Shown: one piece after another, positions 25,549-36,298 of the stretch
Numbering within the stretch: the first letter of the stretch is position 1
Layout: every line of letters begins with the position of its first letter
The notes under the pieces: generated by a model
Database searches by the model: none
Seen by the model: only the letters and a program-made list of their open reading frames with translations
What the model was told of the DNA's origin: nothing
Source of the DNA: Curtobacterium sp. BH-2-1-1
Lineage (GTDB): Bacteria; Actinomycetota; Actinomycetes; Actinomycetales; Microbacteriaceae
Direction: 5' to 3'
NCBI RefSeq assembly: GCF_001806325.1
Contig: NZ_CP017580.1
Coordinates: 744,001 to 808,000 of the forward strand
DNA: 64,000 nt
Position numbers and translations under genes: made by a program

Positions 25549-26467
25549 AGCGGATCCTCGGGTCCAGGACGGCGTAGAGCAGGTCGACCAGGAGGTTGGC
25601 GAGCATGAAGATGATGACCATCACGGCGACGAACGACACGACGGTCGGACCCTCGCCGAGCTTGACGGCCTGGAACACCGTGCCACCCACACCGTGGATG
25701 TTGAAGATGCCCTCGGTGACGACCGCGCCGACCATCAGGTTGCCGATGTCGACACCCAGGTAGGTCACCACGGGGATGAGCGAGTTGCGGAAGATGTGCA
25801 CACCTACCACGCGACGGCGCGGGAGCCCCTTGGCGGTCGCGGTGCGGACGAAGTCGGCCGACACGTTCTCGGCGACGCTCGCGCGGGTGAGGCGGACGAT
25901 GTACGCGAACGACACCGACGCCAGCACGATCGCGGGCAGGACGAGCTCGGACCACGGCGCCTGACCCGACACCGTGACCCGGAACAGGCCGAGGTTGATG
26001 CCGAGGACGTACTGCAGCAGGAAGCCGACCACGAACGTCGGGACCGAGATGAGCAGGAGGCTCACGACCAGGGCGGTCGCGTCGAAGAGCTTGCCCTTGC
26101 GGAGACCGGCGATGACACCGACGACGATGCCGGCGATCGACTCGAACAGCAGGGCGAGGATCGCGAGGCGAGCCGTGATCGGGAAGGCCTGCGCGAGCTG
26201 CGAGATCACGGGCAGACCCGAGTAGGTCAGCCCGAGGTCGCCGCGGAACACGCCGCCGATCCAGAGCAGGTACTGGATGATGAACGGCTTGTCGAGGTTG
26301 TACTGCTGGCGCAGCTGCTCGATGACCTGCGGCGACGGCTGACGGTCACCGAACAAGGCGGCGATCGGGTCACCCGGCAGGGAGAACACCATGAAGTAGA
26401 TGAGGAACGTGGCCCCGAAGAACACGGGGATGAGTTGCAGGAGGCGCTTGCCGAGGTACCAGGCCAT
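25538..26467 (-). CDS. Peptide ABC transporter permease, DppB type (system 2)
   Basis: This 309-residue permease is of the classic DppB/OppB form: 'YLGKRLLQLIPVFFGATFLI' at the N-terminus, the 'SLPGDPIAALFGDR' loop, 'RQQYNLDKPFIIQYLLWIGG', and the transport domain with coupling loop 'DFVRTATAKGLPRRRVVGVH'. It lies downstream of binding protein 2 across a 231-base gap with a strong hairpin, so it is probably read at lower level from the same message or from a promoter in the gap. Confidence 0.93.
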   Translation of the reverse strand: MAWYLGKRLLQLIPVFFGATFLIYFMVFSLPGDPIAALFGDRQPSPQVIEQLRQQYNLDKPFIIQYLLWIGGVFRGDLGLTYSGLPVISQLAQAFPITARLAILALLFESIAGIVVGVIAGLRKGKLFDATALVVSLLLISVPTFVVGFLLQYVLGINLGLFRVTVSGQAPWSELVLPAIVLASVSFAYIVRLTRASVAENVSADFVRTATAKGLPRRRVVGVHIFRNSLIPVVTYLGVDIGNLMVGAVVTEGIFNIHGVGGTVFQAVKLGEGPTVVSFVAVMVIIFMLANLLVDLLYAVLDPRIRYAK

Positions 26468-26604
26468 CAGATCCCTGCCTGGTTCGGGACGCGCATGTCG
26501 TTCAGGTTCATGTCGTGAGGGGTGGACGGTCCGCGGGTCGGCACGGGAGTCCGGTGCGGGCGGCGGCGCCCGCTGTGGTGGGGGAAGGTGTTGCCGCCGA
26601 GGTA

Positions 26605-26641
26605 CGGGGGCTCGGGAGCCTGGTGGGCTCCCGAACCCCCG
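26605..26641 (-). terminator. Intra-operon hairpin between binding protein 2 and its permeases
   Basis: Arms CGGGGGCTCGGGAGCC and GGCTCCCGAACCCCCG form a stem with one mismatch and a four-base loop. It lies just after the binding-protein stop and before the permease gene on the same strand. Such a hairpin usually stabilises or terminates most of the binding-protein message, making more of it than of the membrane parts. Confidence 0.7.
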
Positions 26642-26698
26642 TCCGGTGGTCGCGGAGCAGGATACCCGTCCGCGATGTGTCTCACGAGGAGACTGAGG

Positions 26699-28327
26699 TT
26701 ACTTCTTGACCTCGACGTCGTAGTACAGCGGCACCGAGTTCCAGCCGAACTTCACGTTCGACACGGTGTCCGCGTTCCACACGCCGGTGACGTTGGAGTA
26801 CCACAGCGGGATCTCCGGGAGGTCCTTGAACAGGAGCTCCTGCGCCTGGTCGAAGAACTTGTTGCCCTCTTCGACGGTCGCGGCCGAACGGCCCTTCTGG
26901 AGGAGCTCGTTGTACTCGGCCGAGTCGTAGCGCGAGTAGTTGCTCGACGAGCCGTCACCCATGGTCGGGCCGAGGAAGTTGTACAGCGACGGGTAGTCCG
27001 CCTGCCAACCGGTACGGCTGCCGCCCGTGAGCTTGTCGTCCGTCTGGACCGCGAGGGCCTCGGCGAACGTCGGGTACGCCTTGCCCTCGGCCTTGATGCC
27101 GAGCGTGCTCGAGATCGAGTTCGTGACCGCGGTCACCCACGCCTCGTGCCCGCCGTCGGCGTTGTACGAGATGGTGAGGGTGTCGTTGTACTTCGAGATC
27201 TTGTCGGCCTCGGCCCACAGCTCCTTGGCCTTCGACTTGTCGTAGGTCAGGACGTCCGAACCGTCGAGGTCGTCGTTCCAGCCGGCGATCACCGGGGAGG
27301 TGAAGTCCTTGGCCGGGGTGCGGGTGCCGTCGAAGATCTTGTCGGTGATCTGCTTGCGGTTGATCGCCATCGAGATCGCCTCGCGGCGGAGCTTGCCCTC
27401 TTCACCCTTCCAGTGGTCGAGGTAGTAGGGCAGGTAGATCGCCTGGAAGATCGCGGCGGCCTGGTTGACGTTCGAGTCCGGGAAGTCGGACTTGTAGGTC
27501 GCGAAGGCGCTGTCCGGCACGGCGTCGAGGACGTCGAGGTTGCCGCCCTGCGCGTCGGAGTACGCGGTGTCCTGCGAGGTGTAGAACGTGACCGTCAGGC
27601 CACCGTTCTTCGGCTTGCGCTTGCCCTCGTAGTCCTTGTTGGTGACGAGCTTGATCGACTGGTTGTGCGTCCACGCACCCTTGCCGTCGAGCTTGTACGG
27701 GCCGTTGCCGATCGGGTTCTCACCGAAGGCCTTGGTGTCCTTGTAGAACTCCGAGGGCAGCGGCACGAACGCCGAGTAGCCGAGCGACAGCGGGAAGTCC
27801 GACTGCGCCGACTTGAGCGTCACGGTGAACTCGTCGTCGCTGACGACCTTGAGGCCGGTGAGCTCCGAGTCCTTCGTGGCGTCGTAGCCCTCGATGTTCT
27901 CGAAGAAGTAGCTCGCGCCCTGCTTGTTCGAGAACTGGGCGGCCCAGTTCCACGCCTTCGTGAACGACTCGGCCGTGACCTTCTCGCCGTTGGTGAAGGT
28001 GTAGTCCGTGTTGAGCTTGATGTCGAACGTCTTCGAGTCATCGGTGTCGATGCTCTTCGCGACCTCGTTCACCGGCTTGCCCTTGGCGTCGTAGGACACC
28101 AGGCCTTCGAAGATCGAGTCGATGATCTTGCCGCCGCCGACCTCGGTGGTGTTCGAGGGGATGAGCGGGTTCTGGGGCTCGTTGCCGTTGGTGGTGACGA
28201 TGCCGGACGCGTTCGTCGAGCCCGCCTTGTCACCTCCACTGCTGCTGTTGCTGGAGCAGCCGGCCAGGGCGATTGCTGTGGCCCCGAGCACGGCGAGGGC
28301 TGCGAGCCCAGCGCGCTTCTTGATCAA
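26699..28327 (-). CDS. Peptide ABC transporter substrate-binding lipoprotein (system 2)
   Basis: This 542-residue family-5 solute-binding protein is of the OppA type. The signal peptide ends in a lipobox 'LAGC' with the lipid cysteine at residue 24, followed by a Ser-rich linker. OppA-like segments include 'GNEPQNPLIPSNTTEVGGGK' near the start of the mature protein, 'FTNGEKVTAESFTKAWNWAA' and 'RREAISMAINRKQITDKIF'. It is the first gene of a five-part system (binding protein, two permeases, double ATPase). It is clearly a different subfamily from binding protein 1, so the two importers probably take different peptides. Confidence 0.93.
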   Translation of the reverse strand: MIKKRAGLAALAVLGATAIALAGCSSNSSSGGDKAGSTNASGIVTTNGNEPQNPLIPSNTTEVGGGKIIDSIFEGLVSYDAKGKPVNEVAKSIDTDDSKTFDIKLNTDYTFTNGEKVTAESFTKAWNWAAQFSNKQGASYFFENIEGYDATKDSELTGLKVVSDDEFTVTLKSAQSDFPLSLGYSAFVPLPSEFYKDTKAFGENPIGNGPYKLDGKGAWTHNQSIKLVTNKDYEGKRKPKNGGLTVTFYTSQDTAYSDAQGGNLDVLDAVPDSAFATYKSDFPDSNVNQAAAIFQAIYLPYYLDHWKGEEGKLRREAISMAINRKQITDKIFDGTRTPAKDFTSPVIAGWNDDLDGSDVLTYDKSKAKELWAEADKISKYNDTLTISYNADGGHEAWVTAVTNSISSTLGIKAEGKAYPTFAEALAVQTDDKLTGGSRTGWQADYPSLYNFLGPTMGDGSSSNYSRYDSAEYNELLQKGRSAATVEEGNKFFDQAQELLFKDLPEIPLWYSNVTGVWNADTVSNVKFGWNSVPLYYDVEVKK

Positions 28328-28590
28328 GATTCCTCCTGGTGCATGGGACGCGGCGGGCGCACGGGTGCCTGCTCGCCACGTTTGACCTTTGCACTGTAGG
28401 CAGTGTGGGGAGTGCTCACCAAGCCCAGGGGAGATCGGTTACAAATCGGAAACCAAGTTGCACGATCCTTGCGAGAGGATGCAAGATTCGGGCGGATCGC
28501 GCACGCCGGGGCGAGATTGTTGCAACCGCATCGAAATGCTTGCGTCCGTGCACAACTCTGTGCAAGCCGACTGCCTGCCCGCGCACAGCA
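28328..28590. other. Intergenic regulatory region upstream of peptide system 2
   Basis: No gene is seen. The region is noticeably less GC-rich than its surroundings and holds the candidate promoter above plus several TTGC/GCAA motifs: CTTGC (28468-28472) facing GCAAG (28481-28485), and the palindrome GTTGCAAC (28519-28526). Confidence 0.5.
28393..28422 (-). promoter_or_regulatory. Candidate promoter of binding protein 2
   Basis: On the minus strand TTGGTG (28417-28422) and TACAGT (28393-28398) are 18 bases apart, placing transcription start about 60 bases before the gene. Upstream, between 28458 and 28566, lies a cluster of TTGC/GCAA half-sites that may be operators. Confidence 0.45.
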
Positions 28591-28624
28591 GTGTGCCCCG
28601 CCCGGGACACCGGACGGGGCACAC
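28591..28624 (-). terminator. Hairpin terminator after gcvP
   Basis: Ten-base arms GTGTGCCCCG and CGGGGCACAC with a 14-base loop lie 15 bases beyond the gcvP stop, at the end of the glycine cleavage operon. Confidence 0.75.
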
Positions 28625-28639
28625 GCTACAGGCTCGGGA

Positions 28640-31560
<2,921 letters not shown>

Positions 31561-31564
<4 letters not shown>

Positions 31565-31938
31565 GCGATGGACGCCCGGTACGCGTCGTGGTCCATGAGG
31601 TCCTCGGGGAAGGAGGTGCCGTCCACCTTGATCTTGACGAGCCAGCCGTCGCCGAACGGGTCCTGGTTGACGGTGTCGGGGGCGTCGACGACCGCGTCGT
31701 TGATCGCCACGACCTCGCCCTCGATCGGGGCGAAGAGCTCGCCGACGCTCTTGGTCGACTCGATCTCGCCGATCTGCTCGCCCGCGGTGGTGGCGGTGCC
31801 GACGGCGGGGAGCTCGACGTGGACGACGTCACCGAGCTGTTCGGCGGCGTGGTCGGTGATGCCGACGGTGACGGTGTCGCCCTCGACGAGCAGCCACTCG
31901 TGGTCGGCCGTGTACTGGAGTGCGGTCTGGTCGGTCAT
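31561..31938 (-). CDS. gcvH: Glycine cleavage system H-protein
   Basis: GcvH is a 125-residue lipoyl carrier shuttling the aminomethyl group between GcvP, GcvT and the lipoamide dehydrogenase. The lipoylated lysine is K63 in '[20 protein letters not shown]'. The start is the ATG before '[15 protein letters not shown]', four bases after the gcvT stop; the frame runs further upstream only as a shadow inside gcvT. It overlaps gcvP by four bases. The dihydrolipoamide dehydrogenase (L-protein) is not in this window. Confidence 0.96.
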
Positions 31939-31942
31939 TGCA

Positions 31943-33061
31943 TCAGCCTTTCGAGGCGCGGCGGTAGAAGGGGAACGCGGTGACGGTGCTGGGGATGGCC
32001 GTTCCGCGGACGTCGATGTGGAGGAGCTGTCCCTCGGTGGCGAGCGCCGGGTCGACGAACGCCATCGCGACGGGGTGGCCGAGGGTCGGCGAGAGCGCAC
32101 CGGAGGTGACGGTGCCGACGACGACGCCGTCCTGCACGACGTCGTACCCGGCACGCGGGGCCCGGCGGCCCTCGGCGACCAGGCCGACGAGCACGCGGGC
32201 GTCGTCCGACGGGGTGACGCCGGTGGCGCCGACGAAGTCGCCGTCTTTCGCCACGACCCGGCCGAGGCCGGCCTGGGCGGGACGGACGTCGGTGCCGAGC
32301 TCGTGCCCGTAGAGCGGCATGCCCGCCTCGAGCCGGAGGGTGTCGCGGGCGGCGAGGCCGGCGGGCACGACCCCGCGGTCGGCGCCGGCCTCGAGCAGGG
32401 CGTCCCAGAGCGCTCCGGCGACGGACGGGTCGCTGTAGACCTCGAAGCCGTCCTCGGCGGTGTAGCCGGTGCGGGCGACGAGGACCTCGGCGCCGTCGAA
32501 CACCGCGTGCAGCGCCCGGTAGTACCCGAGCTCGTCGAGGGGGCTCTCCGGCTGGAGCCGGTCGGCGACGACGAGCGCGTCGAGCGTCCCGGCAGCGGCC
32601 GGGCCCTGGATCGCGACCAGTGCGGTGGTGTCCGAGTCGTCCGACACTTCGACGTCGAAGCCGTCGGCCCGTGCCGTCAGGGCGTCCACCGCGACCTGCC
32701 GGTTCGACGCGTTCGCGACGACGAGGAAGACGTCCTCGTCGGTGCGGTAGACGACGAGGTCGTCGAGGATGCCGCCGTCCTCGGTGAGGAGGAGTGAGTA
32801 CTTCGCCCGGCCGACCGGCATCGCGCCGAACGACCCGGCGAGTGCGTGGTCGAGGAAGGCCACGGCCTGCGGACCGGTGACGCCGACCTCGGCCATGTGC
32901 GAGAGGTCGAAGACACCGGCGGCCTGACGCACGGCGTGGTGCTCGGCGAGGTCGGACGAGTACCGGACGGGCATCCGGTACCCGGCGAAGTCGGTGAAGG
33001 TGGCGCCGGCGGCTTCGTGGGCGGGCTCCAGCGGCGAAGAGCGCAGTGGGGACGTTGGCAT
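31943..33061 (-). CDS. gcvT: Glycine cleavage system aminomethyltransferase, T-protein
   Basis: GcvT releases ammonia from the aminomethyl-lipoyl arm of GcvH and makes 5,10-methylene-tetrahydrofolate. The 372-residue protein has the family segments '[20 protein letters not shown]', '[16 protein letters not shown]' and '[13 protein letters not shown]', and the folate-site '[13 protein letters not shown]'. It is the first gene of the operon; AGGAGA lies just before its ATG. The 5' leader of more than 250 bases is a tandem glycine riboswitch, giving induction by glycine. Confidence 0.96.
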   Translation of the reverse strand: MPTSPLRSSPLEPAHEAAGATFTDFAGYRMPVRYSSDLAEHHAVRQAAGVFDLSHMAEVGVTGPQAVAFLDHALAGSFGAMPVGRAKYSLLLTEDGGILDDLVVYRTDEDVFLVVANASNRQVAVDALTARADGFDVEVSDDSDTTALVAIQGPAAAGTLDALVVADRLQPESPLDELGYYRALHAVFDGAEVLVARTGYTAEDGFEVYSDPSVAGALWDALLEAGADRGVVPAGLAARDTLRLEAGMPLYGHELGTDVRPAQAGLGRVVAKDGDFVGATGVTPSDDARVLVGLVAEGRRAPRAGYDVVQDGVVVGTVTSGALSPTLGHPVAMAFVDPALATEGQLLHIDVRGTAIPSTVTAFPFYRRASKG

Positions 33062-33089
33062 GGGCGGAGTTCTCCTGGCATCGGCAGGA

Positions 33090-33108
33090 CCCGACGACCG
33101 TCGTCGGG
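33090..33108 (-). promoter_or_regulatory. Possible expression-platform hairpin of the glycine riboswitch
   Basis: The sequence CCCGACGACCGTCGTCGGG is self-complementary (eight pairs with a three-base loop) and lies between the second aptamer and the gcvT ribosome binding site. It may exchange pairing with the aptamer or the leader, but no alternative structure was worked out. Confidence 0.4.
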
Positions 33109-33114
33109 CGGAAC

Positions 33115-33335
33115 TCCCCCTCTGTCATGGGCCTGAGAGTTTCACCGCGGCCCGTGAGGTCCGGCGGCTTTCACCGTGGGCGAGCCACGGACCGACCCGG
33201 TGGGGGCATCGTGGCTGCTTTTCAGAGTGGCCTGTCCGCTGCGGTGTGGGACCTGAGAGATTGTCGGGGGGATTGCTCCTTCGGTGCCGTGCTGGGTGCC
33301 CAGGGCACCGCACGACGTCTCCCGCGACGGATGAA
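33115..33335 (-). promoter_or_regulatory. Tandem glycine riboswitch
   Basis: On the minus strand, in the gcvT leader, two glycine aptamers follow each other. Each carries the hallmark CTCTCAGG (near 33252-33259 and 33132-33139). The first has the GGGAGAC start near 33320 and GAAGGAGCAA, and is followed after CTCTCAGG by GGACAG...CTCTGAAAAG; the second ends CCCATGACAGAGG. Two aptamers in series that share one output are the usual glycine riboswitch architecture upstream of gcvT in actinobacteria and Bacillus. Binding of glycine is expected to allow expression of the operon that degrades it. Confidence 0.92.
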
Positions 33336-33415
33336 CGGCCGGTCTTCAGTTGTCGGGCCGATCATACCGACCCCGCGTTTCGGGCATGTGACGGACCCGG
33401 TGGTTCGACATCTCG

Positions 33416-33421
33416 TAGAAT
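33416..33421 (+). promoter_or_regulatory. -10 hexamer of the blaI-like gene (leaderless type)
   Basis: TAGAAT, six bases before the ATG of the BlaI-like repressor gene; it is the best -10 match of the leaderless set. A BlaI operator would be expected to overlap this region, but I could not assign one. Confidence 0.5.
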
Positions 33422-33427
33422 GCGGGG

Positions 33428-33802
33428 ATGGCAGGTCAGCGATCACGCCCCCGCGGGCAGCTCGAGCAGGCGGTGCTCGACGCGCTCTGGTCGGCGGACG
33501 GCGGGCTCAGCGCGCGCCAGGTGCTCGACGCCTTCCCGGAACCCCGGCCCGCACTGACGACCGTGCTCACCGTGCTCGACCGCCTCGGTCGCAAGGGCCG
33601 GGTAGAGCGGCAGCAGCACGACGACGCTCCGCTCACCTTCCGTGCGACGAACAGCAGGGAAGAGCAGACCGCCTCCCTCATGTCGAACGCGCTCGCCGCC
33701 GCGACCGACCGCGAAGCCGCCCTGCTGCAGTTCACCGGGTCGCTCGCCTCCGACGACCTCGACGTCATCCGCCGCGCCCTCGACGCCCGAGCCCGTTCCT
33801 GA
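33428..33802 (+). CDS. BlaI/MecI/CopY-family transcriptional repressor
   Basis: This 124-residue winged-helix repressor has 'QLEQAVLDALWSADGGLSAR' in the first helices and 'ALTTVLTVLDRLGRKGRVER' in the recognition part, followed by a dimerisation helix domain. BlaI-type proteins dimerise on palindromic operators and are inactivated by cleavage by a partner metalloprotease. That partner appears to be the next gene, ten bases downstream. No beta-lactamase or penicillin-binding protein gene is nearby, so the regulated genes are elsewhere or are the pair itself. Confidence 0.88.
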   Translation: MAGQRSRPRGQLEQAVLDALWSADGGLSARQVLDAFPEPRPALTTVLTVLDRLGRKGRVERQQHDDAPLTFRATNSREEQTASLMSNALAAATDREAALLQFTGSLASDDLDVIRRALDARARS

Positions 33803-33812
33803 CGGATCCGCC

Positions 33813-34553
33813 GTGGTCGTCACCGGAGTCGTCCTCATCGCGCTCGCCCTGGCGGTCGTGGTCCTCGCGCCCCGGGTCCTGACCCGCTCCGCGTGGACGA
33901 TCGACCGGCCGCGAACCGCGCTGGTGTGCTGGTCGGTGGCGGTGCTGCTCGGCGTGGTCGGCTTCGTCGCGGGCATCACGTTGCTCGTCGTGGCCAACCG
34001 CCCGATCACCGACCCGATGGGCTTCGGCGGCTCCCCCACGCACGGGCTCAACGTCGGCGTCGCCCTGCTCGCCGTGCTCGCGTTCGTGATCGCGGTCCGG
34101 GTCCGCCCCGGCCCCGAGCACGAGGCCGTGCGCGAGGCGATGCGCTCCGGTGCGGCACCGCACCGCGAGATCGACGGCACGCCGGTGTCCGTCCTCGAGG
34201 CGGACCACGCGCTCGCCTGCGCCGTCCCCGGCAGGTCCGGCGGCGTGCTCGTGAGCACCGGGCTCGCGGACCGTCTGCGCACCGACGAACTGGAGGCCGT
34301 GGTCGCCCACGAACGCGCGCACCTGACCCAGCGCCACGCGGTCGCGGTCGGGATCGCCGAGTCGATCGAGCGTGCGGTCCCGTGGATCCCCGGTGCGCGC
34401 GCCATGGCGCGCTCGACGCGCGTCCTCGTGGAGTTCGCCGCCGACGACGCGGCCGCCCGACGTGTCGGACGCGACGCGCTGCGGCGAGCCGTCCTGGTGG
34501 CGGACGGGACGAGCGCGCTCGGGGCGATCCGCGCCTCCCGTCTGGGGTCCTGA
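33813..34553 (+). CDS. M56/M48-type membrane metalloprotease (short BlaR-like sensor)
   Basis: This 246-residue membrane protein has helices at about residues 1-20, 35-62 and 80-97 and a zinc protease motif 'HERAH' at residues 166-170, inside 'ELEAVVAHERAHLTQRH'. It matches the protease part of BlaR1/MecR1 but has no extracellular penicillin-binding sensor domain. Short forms of this kind are paired with BlaI in mycobacteria. It is expected to cleave the BlaI-like repressor after an unknown signal. The GTG start is ten bases after the repressor gene, so the two form an operon. Confidence 0.83.
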   Translation: MVVTGVVLIALALAVVVLAPRVLTRSAWTIDRPRTALVCWSVAVLLGVVGFVAGITLLVVANRPITDPMGFGGSPTHGLNVGVALLAVLAFVIAVRVRPGPEHEAVREAMRSGAAPHREIDGTPVSVLEADHALACAVPGRSGGVLVSTGLADRLRTDELEAVVAHERAHLTQRHAVAVGIAESIERAVPWIPGARAMARSTRVLVEFAADDAAARRVGRDALRRAVLVADGTSALGAIRASRLGS

Positions 34554-34573
34554 CGTGTGTCGGCGGTGGGGCA

Positions 34574-34579
34574 TATGGT
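34574..34579 (+). promoter_or_regulatory. -10 hexamer of the FBP-domain gene
   Basis: TATGGT, nine bases before the GTG start. It lies between the M56 protease gene and the FBP gene and suggests the latter has its own promoter. Confidence 0.35.
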
Positions 34580-34588
34580 GATGGCACC

Positions 34589-35071
34589 GTGAAGCCACTG
34601 ACCGAAGCAGACATCCGTTCGTCGTTCGTCAACGCCACCCCGGACGAACTCGCCCAGCTGCCCATCCCCGGCCTGCACGAGACGCTGTGGGACGAGCGCG
34701 AGTTCCTCGGGTGGCGCGACCCGCAGGCCGCCCGCCGCGGCTACATCGTGTCGTGGATCGACGACCGCCCGGTCGGGATCGTCGTGCGCTCCGCCGGTGG
34801 GTCCCTCCGCCCCGGGATCGCGGCGATGTGCTCGTTCTGCCACTCCCCGCAGCCGGCGACGCAGGTCCGCCTGTTCTCGGCCGCGCGTGCCGGAGAATCG
34901 GGGCGGAACGGCAACACCATCGGCTCCTACATCTGCGAGGACCTCGGGTGCCCGATGCTGATCCGCACCGCGCCGCCGCACCTCAACCCGCCGGCGACGA
35001 TCGCGATGCGCGGCGAAGCACTCCTGCAGCGGGTGCGGAACTTCACCGAGGACGTGGCGAAGACCGCGTGA
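34589..35071 (+). CDS. FBP-domain (FusB-like) treble-clef zinc-finger protein
   Basis: This 160-residue protein matches the FBP_C family, the zinc-binding part of FusB, which binds elongation factor G and rescues it from fusidic acid. Four cysteines that can bind one zinc are visible: C81 and C84 in 'MCSFCHSP' and C116 and C121 in 'SYICEDLGCPMLIRT'. The segment 'GYIVSWIDDRPVGIVVRSAG' precedes it. Actinobacterial members are common and their role is untested; binding to EF-G is an inference. The start is a GTG. Its stop overlaps the next small gene by four bases. Confidence 0.8.
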   Translation: MKPLTEADIRSSFVNATPDELAQLPIPGLHETLWDEREFLGWRDPQAARRGYIVSWIDDRPVGIVVRSAGGSLRPGIAAMCSFCHSPQPATQVRLFSAARAGESGRNGNTIGSYICEDLGCPMLIRTAPPHLNPPATIAMRGEALLQRVRNFTEDVAKTA

Positions 35072-35322
35072 GCCGGTTCAGCACCGCCCGGTGGGCCGTC
35101 GTCGAGGAACTCGGGGACGGCCGGTGGCGCCTGACCCTTCACGACGAGGCGGACGACGAGCTCGGCGCGTTCGGGCTCGGCGTCGAGGGGCCGTGGGACC
35201 CGGACGTCGAACCGCACGTGGGCTTCGTGCTCGCGCAGCTCGGCCTGACGCTGCGCGGCACCCGACCCTGGCGGGTGGACGAGCTCGGGGACCAGCGGGC
35301 ACCGGTGCTGCCGCTGGCGTGA
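35068..35322 (+). CDS. Small conserved protein of unknown function, coupled to the FBP gene
   Basis: This 84-residue acidic protein ('RWRLTLHDEADDELGAFGLG', 'DPDVEPHVGFVLAQLGLTL') has no motif I recognise. Its GTG start overlaps the FBP-domain gene stop (GTGA), so the two are translated together. Tryptophans and alternating charges suggest a small folded domain. Coupling points to a shared process with the FBP protein. Confidence 0.6.
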   Translation: MSRFSTARWAVVEELGDGRWRLTLHDEADDELGAFGLGVEGPWDPDVEPHVGFVLAQLGLTLRGTRPWRVDELGDQRAPVLPLA

Positions 35323-35341
35323 GGGGCCCGGCGCTGCGGAC

Positions 35342-36229
35342 TCACTCCGTCGCGGCGATGAAGTTCCGCAGGATCTCGCGGTCGTCGTCGGCGCGGGCGG
35401 CCCAGACCAGCTCGCTCCGGTGGTCGTCCGCCTCGAGCGGCAGCAGCACGACGGTGTCCGGAGCGGCGAGCGTGGCGCTCTCCGGCGCCACCGTCACCCC
35501 GAGGCCCGCGCCGACCAGGTGCAGCACCGTGGCCCAGGTGGTGGCCTCCTGCACGACCACGGGTCGCCGGGGACCGGACACCACCGGGGCGAGGTTGCGT
35601 TCGGTCGCGACCGATCCGGCCTCCGCCGGGAAGAACACGAACGGGTCGTCGAGCAGCTCCGGTCCCCGGATCGATGCCCGCGCCGCGAGCCGGTGCCCAC
35701 GCGGGACCGCTGCCACGAACCGCTCGCTGCGGAACGGCAGGAAGCGCACGGCCGGGTCGGGATCGGGATCTCGTACGATCGCCAGGTCGAGCTCCCCGCG
35801 GACGATCCGCGCCAGCAGGGTCGACGAGTAGCCCTCGGTGAGTTCCACGCGGACGAGCGGGTAATGCTCCCGGAACACCTGCACGCGTTCGATCGGACCG
35901 AGCGGCAGCGCGGAGACGACGAACCCGACGTCGAGCCGACCCGCTTCGCCCCGGCCCACCCGCACGGTCTCGTCGAGGTCCCGGCGAGCCTGCTGCAGGA
36001 GCGATCGTGCCCGTCCCTGCAACACCCGTCCGGCCGGGGTGAGCGCGACGCTGCGACTCGTCCGCGCGAAGAGGTCGACGCCGAGCGCCCGTTCCGTCCG
36101 CCGGATCTGCTGCGACAGTGCCGGCTGCGCGATCCGGAGCGCCTCGGCAGCACGTCCGAAGTGCAGTTCGTCGGCCACGGCGAGGAACGCCCGGAGCTGC
36201 CGGAGGTCAACATCGAGCTCGCGATCCAT
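35342..36229 (-). CDS. LysR-family transcriptional regulator
   Basis: This 295-residue regulator has an N-terminal winged helix ('DLRQLRAFLAVADELHFGRA', 'ALRIAQPALSQQIRR') and a C-terminal periplasmic-binding-like effector domain ('FPAEAGSVATERNLAPVVSG'). It is divergent from a GNAT acetyltransferase gene across 69 bases, the usual LysR arrangement, so that gene is the likely target. The ATG is favoured over the long upstream open frame because the helix-turn-helix begins there and a TACGCT hexamer lies six bases before it. The effector is unknown. Confidence 0.9.
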   Translation of the reverse strand: MDRELDVDLRQLRAFLAVADELHFGRAAEALRIAQPALSQQIRRTERALGVDLFARTSRSVALTPAGRVLQGRARSLLQQARRDLDETVRVGRGEAGRLDVGFVVSALPLGPIERVQVFREHYPLVRVELTEGYSSTLLARIVRGELDLAIVRDPDPDPAVRFLPFRSERFVAAVPRGHRLAARASIRGPELLDDPFVFFPAEAGSVATERNLAPVVSGPRRPVVVQEATTWATVLHLVGAGLGVTVAPESATLAAPDTVVLLPLEADDHRSELVWAARADDDREILRNFIAATE

Positions 36230-36235
36230 GCACAC

Positions 36236-36241
36236 AGCGTA
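36236..36241 (-). promoter_or_regulatory. -10 hexamer of the LysR gene (leaderless type)
   Basis: TACGCT on the minus strand, six bases before the ATG, in the 69-base divergent region shared with the acetyltransferase gene. Confidence 0.45.
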
Positions 36242-36298
36242 TCGATCCGCGCGAACGAGTATTGGACGGGACTCGGCACGGAGTCCGAGGATGGGTGC

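Noticed and set aside
33428..34553. Beta-lactam resistance operon
   Set aside because: The BlaI-like and M56 genes are present, but no beta-lactamase or PBP2a-like gene is nearby and the M56 protein lacks a penicillin-binding sensor domain.
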